Below the pieces are notes generated by a model that saw nothing but the letters and a program-made list of their open reading frames with translations, was not told the DNA's origin and searched no databases. Both the position numbers and the translations under genes were made by a program. A stretch of 8,748 nucleotides of DNA from assembly GCA_964372165.1 (NCBI GenBank), contig CAYJPT010000099.1, positions 1-8,748 of the forward strand. The letters are read 5' to 3'. This document shows positions 1 to 6,424 of the stretch, piece after piece (position 1 is the first letter of the stretch; the number at the start of each line of letters is the position of its first letter). This DNA is from CAYJAD01 sp964372165 (GTDB taxonomy: Bacteria; Desulfobacterota; Desulfovibrionia; Desulfovibrionales; Desulfovibrionaceae).

Positions 1-21
1 TGATTTAATCAGCGTTTCCTT
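1..21 (-). mobile_element. Inverted end of a mobile-element-like repeat at the window edge
   Basis: Read on the minus strand this edge begins AAGGAAACGCTGATT. The repeats at 2254 and 8687 begin AAGGAAATGCTGATT and AAGGAAATACTGATT, so the first 15 bases differ at one or two positions. It therefore looks like the outer end of a related element that continues to the left of the window. The base just outside gives TTAA next to GG, as at 2254. An IS5-type element would be compatible with such ends and targets, but no transposase is in view and the family is not established. Only the terminal bases are visible. Confidence 0.5.
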
Positions 22-40
22 AATAAAAGTTTTAGTCTTC

Positions 41-69
41 TTGACAATTATGATTCTATATATAAAAAT
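41..69 (+). promoter_or_regulatory. Putative sigma-70 promoter for the 114-527 gene
   Basis: A perfect -35 hexamer TTGACA lies at 41-46. The best -10 candidates are AAAAAT at 64-69 (17-bp spacing, 4 of 6 matches) or TATAAA at 61-66 (14-bp spacing, 5 of 6). A start site near 75 would leave a leader of about 40 nt. The promoter lies outside the element end at 1-21, so it probably belongs to the gene and not to the mobile element. Confidence 0.5.
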
Positions 70-113
70 AGTTTATAGATTTTCATGTATACACAAACTT
101 ACAAGGAGTGCTT

Positions 114-527
114 ATGTCACTTATACAACACACTCATGCTATAGCTCAGTTTTCTCAACGCCTAAAACATGTTGAGTCCAAAACCTTAATTCAACACTAT
201 GCTTTAGAAGCTTTGGAGGTGATACATAAACAACCAGAAAGCTTCAAAATCTTTGCATGCATCGATGCACCTTTTTATCAAGAATTTTCCAATACAATTA
301 TAGGGCATAGTACTAATGTTGATACCTGTTTTTCACTCTTAGAATGTTTAATAATTTTTTTCCGAGAAAAGCAATTAAGTTTATCTGAAAACCAGCAACT
401 TTCAAAGTCAGAGCAAAAAATCTTAAATTTTTACGAAACAAGTAATTTATGGGATTTAGACGACGGAACACTAATGCACTTGTGGTATTGGCATATTTTA
501 CCAAGCAAATATAGATTGACCGACTAA
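114..527 (+). CDS. Hypothetical protein, 137 aa
   Basis: I do not recognise this protein. The ATG at 114 is chosen because AAGGAG at 103-108 lies 5 nt upstream. A GTG at 108 in the same frame overlaps that Shine-Dalgarno and would add only two residues. The product has no signal peptide or obvious membrane segment and reads as a mostly helical soluble protein. It has several Cys and His residues but no recognisable metal-binding spacing, and an aromatic C-terminal stretch (LWYWHILPSKY). The gene has its own good promoter, stands alone, and converges on the sugar transferase at 645. The promoter and Shine-Dalgarno make a real gene likely, but its function cannot be inferred from the sequence. 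Confidence 0.75.
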   Translation: MSLIQHTHAIAQFSQRLKHVESKTLIQHYALEALEVIHKQPESFKIFACIDAPFYQEFSNTIIGHSTNVDTCFSLLECLIIFFREKQLSLSENQQLSKSEQKILNFYETSNLWDLDDGTLMHLWYWHILPSKYRLTD

Positions 528-569
528 GATTTATACTTGCAGTTTAATCTGCCTATAATTTAAATAGAA

Positions 570-601
570 GCCCTAATTGCAATTCAATTTGAATATAGGG
601 C
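570..601. terminator. Candidate terminator between convergent genes
   Basis: GCCCTA at 570-575 pairs perfectly with TAGGGC at 596-601. Inside, ATTC (582-585) can pair with GAAT (591-594). The hairpin lies between the stop codons of two convergent genes, where a shared terminator is expected. There is no clean T-tract on either side, so it is weaker than the one at 7832-7870. Confidence 0.4.
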
Positions 602-644
602 AACTCTATCTATTAACAATAGCTATATATTGCCATATTTGCAG

Positions 645-2036
645 TTAAAATGCACCATGACCACGTATTACAACAGGTATTGTGCGCGCTAAAATCCACA
701 AATCCATCCATAGCGACCAGTTTGTAACATAGTAATTAGCATACCAAAGTCGCTGTTCATAGGTTGTAAGGTTACGCCCAGATACTTGCCATAATCCAGT
801 AATACCAGGTTTTACTGCGCTATAGTTTAAATAAACATCGCCATAACGCTCAACTTCACCCTCAAGTATAGGTCTTGGCCCAACAAGACTCATAGTTCCC
901 AATATCACATTTATAATTTGTGGAAGTTCATCAAGGCTTGTTTTACGTAAAAAATGGCCTACATTTGTGATTCTTGGATCTTTTGGTATTTTTTGATCCT
1001 TGTCCCATTGTATTTTCATTTCTGGATTTTCAGCAAAGTATTGCTCAAGAACTTCCTCAGCATTGGTAACCATAGTACGAAATTTATAAATAAGTATTTT
1101 TTGGCCGCCTTGGCCCCAACGGCTTTGCACAAAAATTGGATTTGATCTTGTGCTTGCATAAATGCAAAGGGCAATTACAGCACCTAAGGGCAATACTACA
1201 ACTAGGGACAATATTGAAAAAAGGATATCAATGCAGCGTTTTAAGAATAGGCGTCGCACATCAGTCAGGTTTTGCCTAACCATAAACCCCATTGACGTAC
1301 CAAGAATACGTGGTGCAAGCCAGAATTTTTTTTGCTTAATCGTACCACATGGTATAAATATCACATCCTTACAAAATCGTGTTATTTCTTCAAAAACCTC
1401 TGAACGCTCCGACGCTTCTCCTTCACTTCCGCACCAAATAAACATTGGGCGTACATATGTGCTTTGCATATTCCTTACTTTTGTGCGCCAACTATTATCA
1501 TCTAAATTAATATCCAGATAGCTTACAGGTCTTAACCCTCTTTCCGGAAACTCTTGCATTTCAAACCATAGTTCCTGGCACCTATCTTCACTTTGTAAAA
1601 ACACAGTAGGACAACCCCACCACGCCCTACGGCATAATCGCCTACGCACAGTTCCACGCACCATAGGAACAGCAAAAACGCTAATAAACCATGCGCATAT
1701 AATTATAGCGCGTGAATATGCAACACTACTTTGGGTCATAAATAGCACAAACAAAACAATCAAGTACGTCATTGAAACCATGAGAAATATATGTTTCACT
1801 TCACGATGAGGTGGTGGCATAGGAACTTGGCATGCCCCAAAGAACACACTGAAAATAGGCGCACACAGCAAAATACTACTCATGGTAGCGTAAAGGTGTA
1901 AAGGCACTGGTCCAAAGACTAATCGACCTGCAACCACTATAAGTAAAGCAAGCTGCATTACTAACGCATCACCTAAGAGCATAATAAGTTGCGATGGGCG
2001 TATCCCAAAATACTTAACCATTTTAATATCCCACAT
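645..2036 (-). CDS. wbaP: WbaP-family undecaprenyl-phosphate sugar-phosphate transferase
   Basis: This 463-residue membrane protein would transfer a hexose-1-phosphate from a UDP-sugar to undecaprenyl phosphate, the first step of O-antigen, capsule or exopolysaccharide repeat-unit assembly. Residues 15-125 hold about four hydrophobic segments, and a soluble central region follows (about 130-260). From 267 the bacterial sugar transferase domain begins with KR and a hydrophobic helix containing Pro283, as in re-entrant helices of this family. Visible motifs are KFRTM (318-322), DPRIT (353-357), the catalytic-type Asp369-Glu370 in SLDELPQ, VGPRP (385-389) and GITGLWQVSGR (411-421). The C-terminus GHGAF resembles WbaP tails, and the length is close to typical WbaP. 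Galactose as substrate is inferred from the family; glucose or another sugar is possible. The start could instead be Met6, as both have weak Shine-Dalgarno sequences. No other glycan genes are in view. Confidence 0.9.
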   Translation of the reverse strand: MWDIKMVKYFGIRPSQLIMLLGDALVMQLALLIVVAGRLVFGPVPLHLYATMSSILLCAPIFSVFFGACQVPMPPPHREVKHIFLMVSMTYLIVLFVLFMTQSSVAYSRAIIICAWFISVFAVPMVRGTVRRRLCRRAWWGCPTVFLQSEDRCQELWFEMQEFPERGLRPVSYLDINLDDNSWRTKVRNMQSTYVRPMFIWCGSEGEASERSEVFEEITRFCKDVIFIPCGTIKQKKFWLAPRILGTSMGFMVRQNLTDVRRLFLKRCIDILFSILSLVVVLPLGAVIALCIYASTRSNPIFVQSRWGQGGQKILIYKFRTMVTNAEEVLEQYFAENPEMKIQWDKDQKIPKDPRITNVGHFLRKTSLDELPQIINVILGTMSLVGPRPILEGEVERYGDVYLNYSAVKPGITGLWQVSGRNLTTYEQRLWYANYYVTNWSLWMDLWILARTIPVVIRGHGAF

Positions 2037-2253
2037 AAAAACCCCAGCAAACTAAAATTAAAAACTTATATTATTTATTGATATGTTATGATTCATTTTT
2101 TTTCGATATATAGGCTACACTCTTTATGCTTATTAATGCAAGTAAATTTCATATAACAATATTTTTTACTTTGCGTTAACCTATCTGTTTAATTGCTAAT
2201 TTATTTTTTTGGCTTTTATATTTTTTTTACAACACGTTTTATATTTTTGTATT
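2037..2253. other. AT-rich divergent intergenic DNA, no gene seen
   Basis: This is the sugar-transferase side of the 441-bp spacer between two divergent genes. It is very T/A-rich, with many stop codons and no credible Shine-Dalgarno and start pair. It should hold the promoter for the minus-strand sugar transferase, but I could not find a -35/-10 pair good enough to call. The rest of the spacer holds the hairpin element and a candidate promoter. Confidence 0.6.
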
Positions 2254-2315
2254 AAGGAAATGCTGATTTATTCTGCAAGCAGAGTAAATCAGAAAGGCAC
2301 ACTGCCTTCATTCGC
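2254..2315 (+). repeat. Copy 1 of a 62-nt dispersed hairpin repeat
   Basis: It matches 8687-8748 over 62 nt with two differences (2262 G versus 8695 A; 2284 G versus 8717 A). CTGATTTATTCTG (2263-2275), loop CAAG and CAGAGTAAATCAG (2280-2292) form a 13-bp stem with one G-U pair. AAGGCA (2294-2299), loop CAC and TGCCTT (2303-2308) form a second stem. The match to copy 2 cannot be followed past 2315 because the window ends there. Confidence 0.9.
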
Positions 2316-2388
2316 CCTATGGGACGCAAAAAACGTTGTTTTTTGCTCTCATTCGGCGTGCTTCTTTTTTTTAATTTTGCTTTTCCTT
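2254..2388 (+). mobile_element. Hairpin-rich 135-bp element, possible MITE or solo IS end
   Basis: The left part (2254-2315) is a near copy of the repeat at 8687-8748. The element starts AAGGAAATGC, and GCTTTTCCTT at 2379-2388 is its inverted match in 9 of 10 positions, suggesting terminal inverted repeats 135 bp apart. Inside are a 13-bp stem at 2263-2292, a 6-bp stem at 2294-2308 and a 9-bp stem at 2326-2346 (GCAAAAAAC, loop GTT). No transposase-like ORF fits inside. Flanking bases give no convincing target duplication (TTAA on the left, TTCT on the right), so the right boundary is uncertain. It may be only the left end of an insertion sequence. Confidence 0.45.
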
Positions 2389-2417
2389 CTACCTCCACTT
2401 GCGTCAGTTACCACTTT

Positions 2418-2448
2418 TTGATACGTTGCTCGGTGCATGAATTATGCA
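2418..2448 (+). promoter_or_regulatory. Putative promoter and dyad upstream of the amino-acid uptake operon
   Basis: TTGATA at 2418-2423 (5 of 6 to the -35 consensus) is followed after 16 bp by AATTAT at 2440-2445 (4 of 6 to the -10). A second possible -10 is TATAAC at 2451-2456. The inverted repeat TGCAT-N5-ATGCA at 2434-2448 overlaps the first -10 and could be an operator, though no regulator is identified. The pair lies downstream of the hairpin element, so the operon need not rely on it. Confidence 0.35.
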
Positions 2449-2477
2449 TATATAACAGCTTAAGGAGATTAAATTGC

Positions 2478-3221
2478 ATGAAAAAATTTTTATTATGTAG
2501 TTTTATGGCGCTATTAATTTCAGCTTTTACAGGTCAAGCTTTTGCAAAAACCTATGTAAATGGCATTGATGCCAACTATCCGCCTTTCGGTTTTGTTGAT
2601 GAAAAAGGTAACCCATCTGGCTTTGATGTTGAATCTATGAATTGGATTGCAAAAAAAATGGGATTTACAGTAGAACACAAGCCAATTGCTTGGGATGGCA
2701 TCATTCCAGCTTTGCTTGCTAGACAAATTGATATGATTTGCTCTGGCATGAGCATTACTAAAGAACGCAGTCAAGTTGTAGAATTTTCCAACCCATACTG
2801 GACAGTATCCCGTGTATTTATTGTTTCAAAAAAATCTAACCTCACACCCAAGGAAATTCTTTCTACCCCTATTAAGTTAGGCGTACAACGTGGTACTTCT
2901 GAAGCTTCTGCTATGCAAGCTGAACAAAAAGAAAAAGGTTATCCATTTGAATTACGCTTTAGTGAGTCCGCTCCTTTAATTGTAGAAGACCTACTTAATG
3001 GACGTATTGATGCTGGCTTAATGGATGCATTACCTGCTGAAGACTCCATTTCTAAAGGAAAGGCTGTCATGATAGTTGGTGAACACGGTGAACAAGATCA
3101 ATTTGGTGTTGCAATACGCAAGGACGATAAAGAATTACGTCGTCTAATTGATGAAGGTTATAAATTACTCATGGCCGACCCATACTGGGACGAACTTAAG
3201 AAAAAATACCTCAACAAATAA
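2478..3221 (+). CDS. Periplasmic polar amino-acid-binding protein of an ABC transporter
   Basis: This 247-residue protein belongs to the family 3 extracellular solute-binding proteins (HisJ/GlnH/ArtJ type), which capture an amino acid in the periplasm and deliver it to the permeases. The ATG at 2478 is preceded by AAGGAG at 2462-2467 (10-nt spacing) and begins a clear signal peptide, MKKFLLCSFM onward, with cleavage expected after AFA at residue 23. The frame is open upstream to 2319 through the hairpin element, but a start there would bury the signal peptide. Family features are DANYPPFGF (31-39), GFDVES (48-53), ITKERSQVVEFSNPY (93-107) with Arg97 in the usual carboxylate-binding place, RGTSE (138-142) and Asp183 before LPAED. 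The exact ligand cannot be told from these residues. It is the first gene of a five-gene operon ending in ung. Confidence 0.93.
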   Translation: MKKFLLCSFMALLISAFTGQAFAKTYVNGIDANYPPFGFVDEKGNPSGFDVESMNWIAKKMGFTVEHKPIAWDGIIPALLARQIDMICSGMSITKERSQVVEFSNPYWTVSRVFIVSKKSNLTPKEILSTPIKLGVQRGTSEASAMQAEQKEKGYPFELRFSESAPLIVEDLLNGRIDAGLMDALPAEDSISKGKAVMIVGEHGEQDQFGVAIRKDDKELRRLIDEGYKLLMADPYWDELKKKYLNK

Positions 3222-3227
3222 AAACAC

Positions 3228-3260
3228 ATTCCCCTTACTAATTTTTTTAGTAAGGGGAAT
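3228..3260 (+). promoter_or_regulatory. Intergenic hairpin sequestering the permease ribosome-binding site
   Basis: ATTCCCCTTACTAA (3228-3241) pairs perfectly with TTAGTAAGGGGAAT (3247-3260), giving a 14-bp stem with a five-T loop. The right arm contains AAGGGG (3252-3257), the only Shine-Dalgarno for the permease ATG at 3269. No T-tract follows, so it is not a standard intrinsic terminator. It probably protects the upstream message from 3' decay and lowers permease translation. Confidence 0.7.
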
Positions 3261-3268
3261 TTAAATTT

Positions 3269-3934
3269 ATGGACTCATTACAAGCCGTTTTTCATGCCTT
3301 ACCTTATATATTAAGTGGAAGTTTAGTTACTATTGCCAATGTGGTTATAGCCTTGGCAATGGGATTATTGCTAGGTATTCCTCTTGCCGTTTTGCAAGTT
3401 TATGGCAATAAATATTCAAAAATGTTCGTCTCTCTTTATGTTTGGCTCTTTCGCGGAATCCCAATTTTAGTACTTTTATTTTTATTTTTTGGTTTTTTTG
3501 TAAGCCTAGGTCTTTCAGTTGAGCCTTTTGTTATTGCCTGCTTAGTATTGGGTTGCACAAGCACCGCATATCAATCACAAATTTTTCGTGGTGCAATTCA
3601 AGCCATTCCACAAGGGCAAATGAAAGCTGCAAGAGCACTTGGCATGTCGGACTTTCAAGGAATTAAGTCTATTATATTGCCTCAGGCTGTACGCATGTCT
3701 ATACCAGGCTTTGCTAACGAATTTTCAATTTTACTTAAAGATTCAGCCATATGCTATGTGCTAGGCACGCAAGAAATTATGGCACGCGCAAATTTTGTAG
3801 CTTCACGTACACATGAACATCTGGCATTGTTTACAACTGCTGGTGTTTTGTATTTTGTGATTACACTTATTGGTGTACGCTTATTACAAAAGTTAGAAAA
3901 AAAAGTTTATATACCAGGCTATGCAACTAATTAA
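3269..3934 (+). CDS. Amino-acid ABC transporter permease (first of two)
   Basis: This 221-residue inner-membrane protein is a HisM/HisQ/GlnP-type permease forming part of the transmembrane channel. Several hydrophobic helices are visible, at about 12-45, 54-80, 84-100 and 185-205. The conserved FRGIP lies at 61-65. The EAA-type cytoplasmic loop that docks on the ATPase lies at 115-140 (QGQMKAARALGMS onward, ending LPQA). EFSILLKDSA at 151-160 matches the family segment after that loop. The Shine-Dalgarno AAGGGG lies 11 nt upstream inside a hairpin. Its C-terminus (KLEKKVYIPGY) closely resembles that of the second permease (KLEKKFKIPGF), so the two look like diverged paralogues acting as a heterodimer. 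Confidence 0.93.
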   Translation: MDSLQAVFHALPYILSGSLVTIANVVIALAMGLLLGIPLAVLQVYGNKYSKMFVSLYVWLFRGIPILVLLFLFFGFFVSLGLSVEPFVIACLVLGCTSTAYQSQIFRGAIQAIPQGQMKAARALGMSDFQGIKSIILPQAVRMSIPGFANEFSILLKDSAICYVLGTQEIMARANFVASRTHEHLALFTTAGVLYFVITLIGVRLLQKLEKKVYIPGYATN

Positions 3935-3979
3935 ATTGATTGCACTCACTCATTTACCTTTAATAAGTAAATTTATAAT

Positions 3980-4735
3980 ATGAACACTAATGTGCTAAGT
4001 ATAAAAAATATATCTGTAAGCTTTGGAAGTAAAACTATTTTACAAAATTGCTCTCTAGATATTAACCGTGGAGAGCTCAAAGTTTTAATTGGACCTTCAG
4101 GTGCTGGTAAAAGCACGCTTTTACAATGTATTAACTGCCTTATAACTCCCACAAAAGGCAGTATTTGGCTTGAAGGCTCAGAGCTTGATATAAATAATAA
4201 AAATAAGCTTTGTGCTTTTCGTGCACAGGTCGGGATGATTTTTCAAGATTTTAACTTATTTGATCATCTAACAGCAGAAGAAAATGTTTCTATCGCATTA
4301 TTAAAAGTTCGTAATTTTGATAAAAAAAGCGCTAAGCAAAGAGCTTTAGATGAACTTGATAGAGTTGGCCTATCTTCTAAAACAAAGCTTTATCCTGCTC
4401 AATTATCAGGTGGTCAAAAACAAAGAGTTGCCATAGCTCGTGCTTTGGCTATGGACCCTAAAGCAATTTTACTTGATGAGCCAACTTCTGCCTTAGATCC
4501 AGAACTTGTTGGCGAAGTTTTGGCTGTCATTAGAGATCTTGCAAAAGGCGGTATGACTATGCTTATGGCAACACATCAAATGGACTTTGCAAGAGCTTTA
4601 GCCAATGAAATTTTGTTTATGGAAAAAGGTGTTATTATTGAAAGAGGCTCACCTCAAAGTCTTCTTGCACCAAATGCAAATACACGCACCCAAGATTTTT
4701 GTACTAAACTTTTTAATCTTGAGGACGCTTTATAG
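3980..4735 (+). CDS. Amino-acid ABC transporter ATP-binding protein
   Basis: This 251-residue cytoplasmic ATPase powers the uptake system (GlnQ/HisP/ArtP family). All core motifs are intact: Walker A GPSGAGKST (38-46), Q-loop Gln89, signature LSGGQ (142-146), Walker B ILLDEP (163-168), D-loop SALD (170-173) and H-loop His199. The length is typical. The ATG at 3980 lacks a recognisable Shine-Dalgarno: the leader (AATAAGTAAATTTATAAT) is almost all A/T, so initiation may depend on an unstructured leader or on reinitiation. No better in-frame start exists, since the next residues already belong to the conserved beta strand. The stop codon TAG shares its final G with the GTG start of the second permease. 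Confidence 0.95.
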   Translation: MNTNVLSIKNISVSFGSKTILQNCSLDINRGELKVLIGPSGAGKSTLLQCINCLITPTKGSIWLEGSELDINNKNKLCAFRAQVGMIFQDFNLFDHLTAEENVSIALLKVRNFDKKSAKQRALDELDRVGLSSKTKLYPAQLSGGQKQRVAIARALAMDPKAILLDEPTSALDPELVGEVLAVIRDLAKGGMTMLMATHQMDFARALANEILFMEKGVIIERGSPQSLLAPNANTRTQDFCTKLFNLEDAL

Positions 4736-5403
4736 TGTTTGACGTAACCTTTTTAATTGATGATGTATTGCCTGCTTTAAATCGTGGCTTATTAATTTCC
4801 ATAGCCCTTATTGTTCCCTCAGCCATTCTTGGTTTTATTGGTGGAATTTTAGTAGGTGTACAAAGAGTCTATGGATCTCCTTTGCTTCGCAAGCTTGGCG
4901 ATTGGTTTGTTGCAATATTTAGAGGTGTTCCTTTAGCTGTTCAATTAATGCTCATATATTTTGCTTTGCCAAAATTAGGCTTAGTTTTTGAGCCCTATGT
5001 TGCTGCTCTTATTTCTTTCACTCTTTGCAGTACCGCTTACCATTCAGAATATATTAGAGGTGCACTTTTTTCTATTGGCCAAGGGCAAATTAAAGCTGCC
5101 CATGCTCTTGGCATGACAACAACCCAAACTATTTTATTTATAATTATACCTCAAGCAGCAAGACGGGCATTGCCTGGTTGCGGAAATGAGTTTATTTACC
5201 TTATAAAATACTCTTCGCTCGCATATTTAGTTACTTGCATGGAACTTATGGGTGAAGGTAAGGTTGTAGCTTCTAATACATTTAGATTTACAGAAGTTTT
5301 TATTGTAGTTGGTATTTACTACTTGGCCATGGTCACTATGGCAACTTTTACTCTACATAAATTAGAGAAAAAGTTTAAAATACCTGGGTTTGGAGCCAAA
5401 TAG
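4735..5403 (+). CDS. Amino-acid ABC transporter permease (second of two)
   Basis: This 222-residue inner-membrane protein is the second HisM/HisQ-type permease of the system. The start is GTG at 4735, overlapping the ATPase stop by one base (TAGTG), with GAGG at 4721-4724 as Shine-Dalgarno 10 nt away. This layout implies translational coupling and matched amounts of ATPase and permease. Motifs are FRGVP (62-66), the EAA-type loop at 115-140 (GQGQIKAAHALGMT onward, ending IPQ) and EFIYLIKYSSLAY at 152-164. Three or more long hydrophobic helices are seen at about 18-42, 60-78 and 185-207. The order binding protein, permease, ATPase, permease separates the two permease genes by the ATPase. The ung gene begins on the base after this stop. 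Confidence 0.93.
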   Translation: MFDVTFLIDDVLPALNRGLLISIALIVPSAILGFIGGILVGVQRVYGSPLLRKLGDWFVAIFRGVPLAVQLMLIYFALPKLGLVFEPYVAALISFTLCSTAYHSEYIRGALFSIGQGQIKAAHALGMTTTQTILFIIIPQAARRALPGCGNEFIYLIKYSSLAYLVTCMELMGEGKVVASNTFRFTEVFIVVGIYYLAMVTMATFTLHKLEKKFKIPGFGAK

Positions 5404-6102
5404 TTGGCTGCTAAGTCCGCATACTTCTGTGTTTGGGAAGATTTTGTACCAGCATTGCGCCAAAAACAACATATTCCAATTTTACATAAAATAGAACAAT
5501 TGCGCATTGCAGGTAAAAACATATTCCCCGATCAACCTTTGATTTTTAATGCTTTAAATTATTGTTATCCCCAAGATGTTTCAGTCATTATTCTTGGACA
5601 AGATCCTTACCACCAATTAGGTCAGGCTCACGGTTTATGTTTTTCTGCTAATAATTCAGCAACCACTCCACGCTCTTTAAGAAATATTTTTAAAGAAATT
5701 GCTACTGACATATACGGTAAAACAAATGACTTTTTATTGCCTCATAATAATTTAGAGTACCTTGCACAACAAGGTGTACTACTTCTTAATGTTATACTCA
5801 CTGTAGAAGAGTCAAAGCCTTTATCGCATGCTAATATTGGTTGGCAAGTAATTACTCATAGCATTCTTCAAAGTTTAGCACATAGTGAAAATCCTCTTTC
5901 AGTTTTATTATGGGGTAATTTTGCAAAAAACTATGCGCACATTTTCGACAATACTAAACATTTAATATTAAGTGCTGCGCACCCTTCTCCATTATCTGCT
6001 AGACGTGGTTTTTTTGGTTGTAGACACTTTTCAACAACAAACAATTGGTTAGTTGCGCATAAAAAAGAGCCAATTACTTGGTTAAACCCTACCATGCCAT
6101 AA
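5404..6102 (+). CDS. ung: Uracil-DNA glycosylase, family 1
   Basis: This enzyme removes uracil from DNA to start base-excision repair. At 232 residues it is close to the usual family-1 length (about 225-230). Catalytic motifs are complete: GQDPYH (65-70) with the water-activating Asp67, GLCFS (77-81) with the stacking Phe80, LLLN (126-129) with the uracil-specific Asn129, and HPSPLSA (193-199) with catalytic His193, followed by RGFFGC. The start is TTG at 5404, directly after the permease stop TAG. GGAG at 5392-5395 gives an 8-nt spacing, so expression is probably coupled to the transporter operon. Its N-terminus aligns with other Ung proteins from about residue 8. A DNA-repair gene here has no obvious functional link to amino-acid uptake. 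TTG is a weak initiator and suits a low-abundance enzyme. Confidence 0.96.
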   Translation: MAAKSAYFCVWEDFVPALRQKQHIPILHKIEQLRIAGKNIFPDQPLIFNALNYCYPQDVSVIILGQDPYHQLGQAHGLCFSANNSATTPRSLRNIFKEIATDIYGKTNDFLLPHNNLEYLAQQGVLLLNVILTVEESKPLSHANIGWQVITHSILQSLAHSENPLSVLLWGNFAKNYAHIFDNTKHLILSAAHPSPLSARRGFFGCRHFSTTNNWLVAHKKEPITWLNPTMP

Positions 6103-6126
6103 ATTTGTTTAATTTATTTATTTTTT
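6099..6126 (+). terminator. Weak AT-only terminator candidate after ung
   Basis: ATAAATT (6099-6105) pairs with AATTTAT (6111-6117) around loop TGTTT, followed by TTATTTTTT. The stem overlaps the ung stop codon and contains no G-C pair, so it is a poor terminator on sequence grounds. It is reported because no better one lies close to the operon end. Confidence 0.25.
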
Positions 6127-6424
6127 CTTACTGTGATTTTTTATAGATAATGTTTATATGATTTTGCTTTATTCGGCTCTGCTTTATACTTAACCTCACC
6201 ACTTAATGACACTATCTTTCTTTTAAGCAATGTAAGCTTGCTTACCTATGTTGCGCTTTTTCAATACTAGATTATTTGAATAATTTTTTGTTCAACTTTT
6301 CAAACTTAACAAGCTTTATATTTTTTCTAGATTTTTTATATAAAAAATCTATTTTTTCAGGGCATTAGTTTTGCATGATTTATTTTTAATGATGTTATTT
6401 TAAATAATAAATTGGAGATTTTTT
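6103..6424. other. 322-bp AT-rich spacer with hairpins, no gene seen
   Basis: No credible ORF lies here; the best plus-strand open stretch is an 11-codon ATG ORF at 6158 without a Shine-Dalgarno. A small structure is visible at 6227-6254: GTAAG (6232-6236), loop CTTG and CTTAC (6241-6245), with outer GCAA and TTGC pairing, followed by GCTTTTT. It could terminate ung operon transcripts. The other element is the palindrome at 6328-6351. A convincing promoter for the following gene was not found. Confidence 0.6.
6328..6351. repeat. 24-bp perfect palindrome, possible operator or terminator
   Basis: TAGATTTTTTAT (6328-6339) is followed immediately by its exact reverse complement ATAAAAAATCTA (6340-6351), with no loop. 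A six-T run lies on each side, just outside one C before and directly after. As RNA it would form a hairpin of at most about ten pairs, nearly all A-U, followed by TTTTTT. It lies 73 bp upstream of the NlpC/P60 gene start, so it might instead be a dimeric-repressor site. No regulator is identified. Confidence 0.5.

Noticed and set aside
954..1521. Two plus-strand open frames inside the sugar transferase gene
   Set aside because: They are antisense to a gene with strong family motifs and have no independent support.
2209..2421. 70-codon open frame across the hairpin element
   Set aside because: Its composition follows T-rich DNA, it has no ribosome-binding site and it overlaps the element and spacer.
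2319..2477. In-frame upstream extension of the binding protein from an ATG at 2319
   Set aside because: It runs through the hairpin element, lacks a Shine-Dalgarno and would bury a clear signal peptide that starts at 2478.
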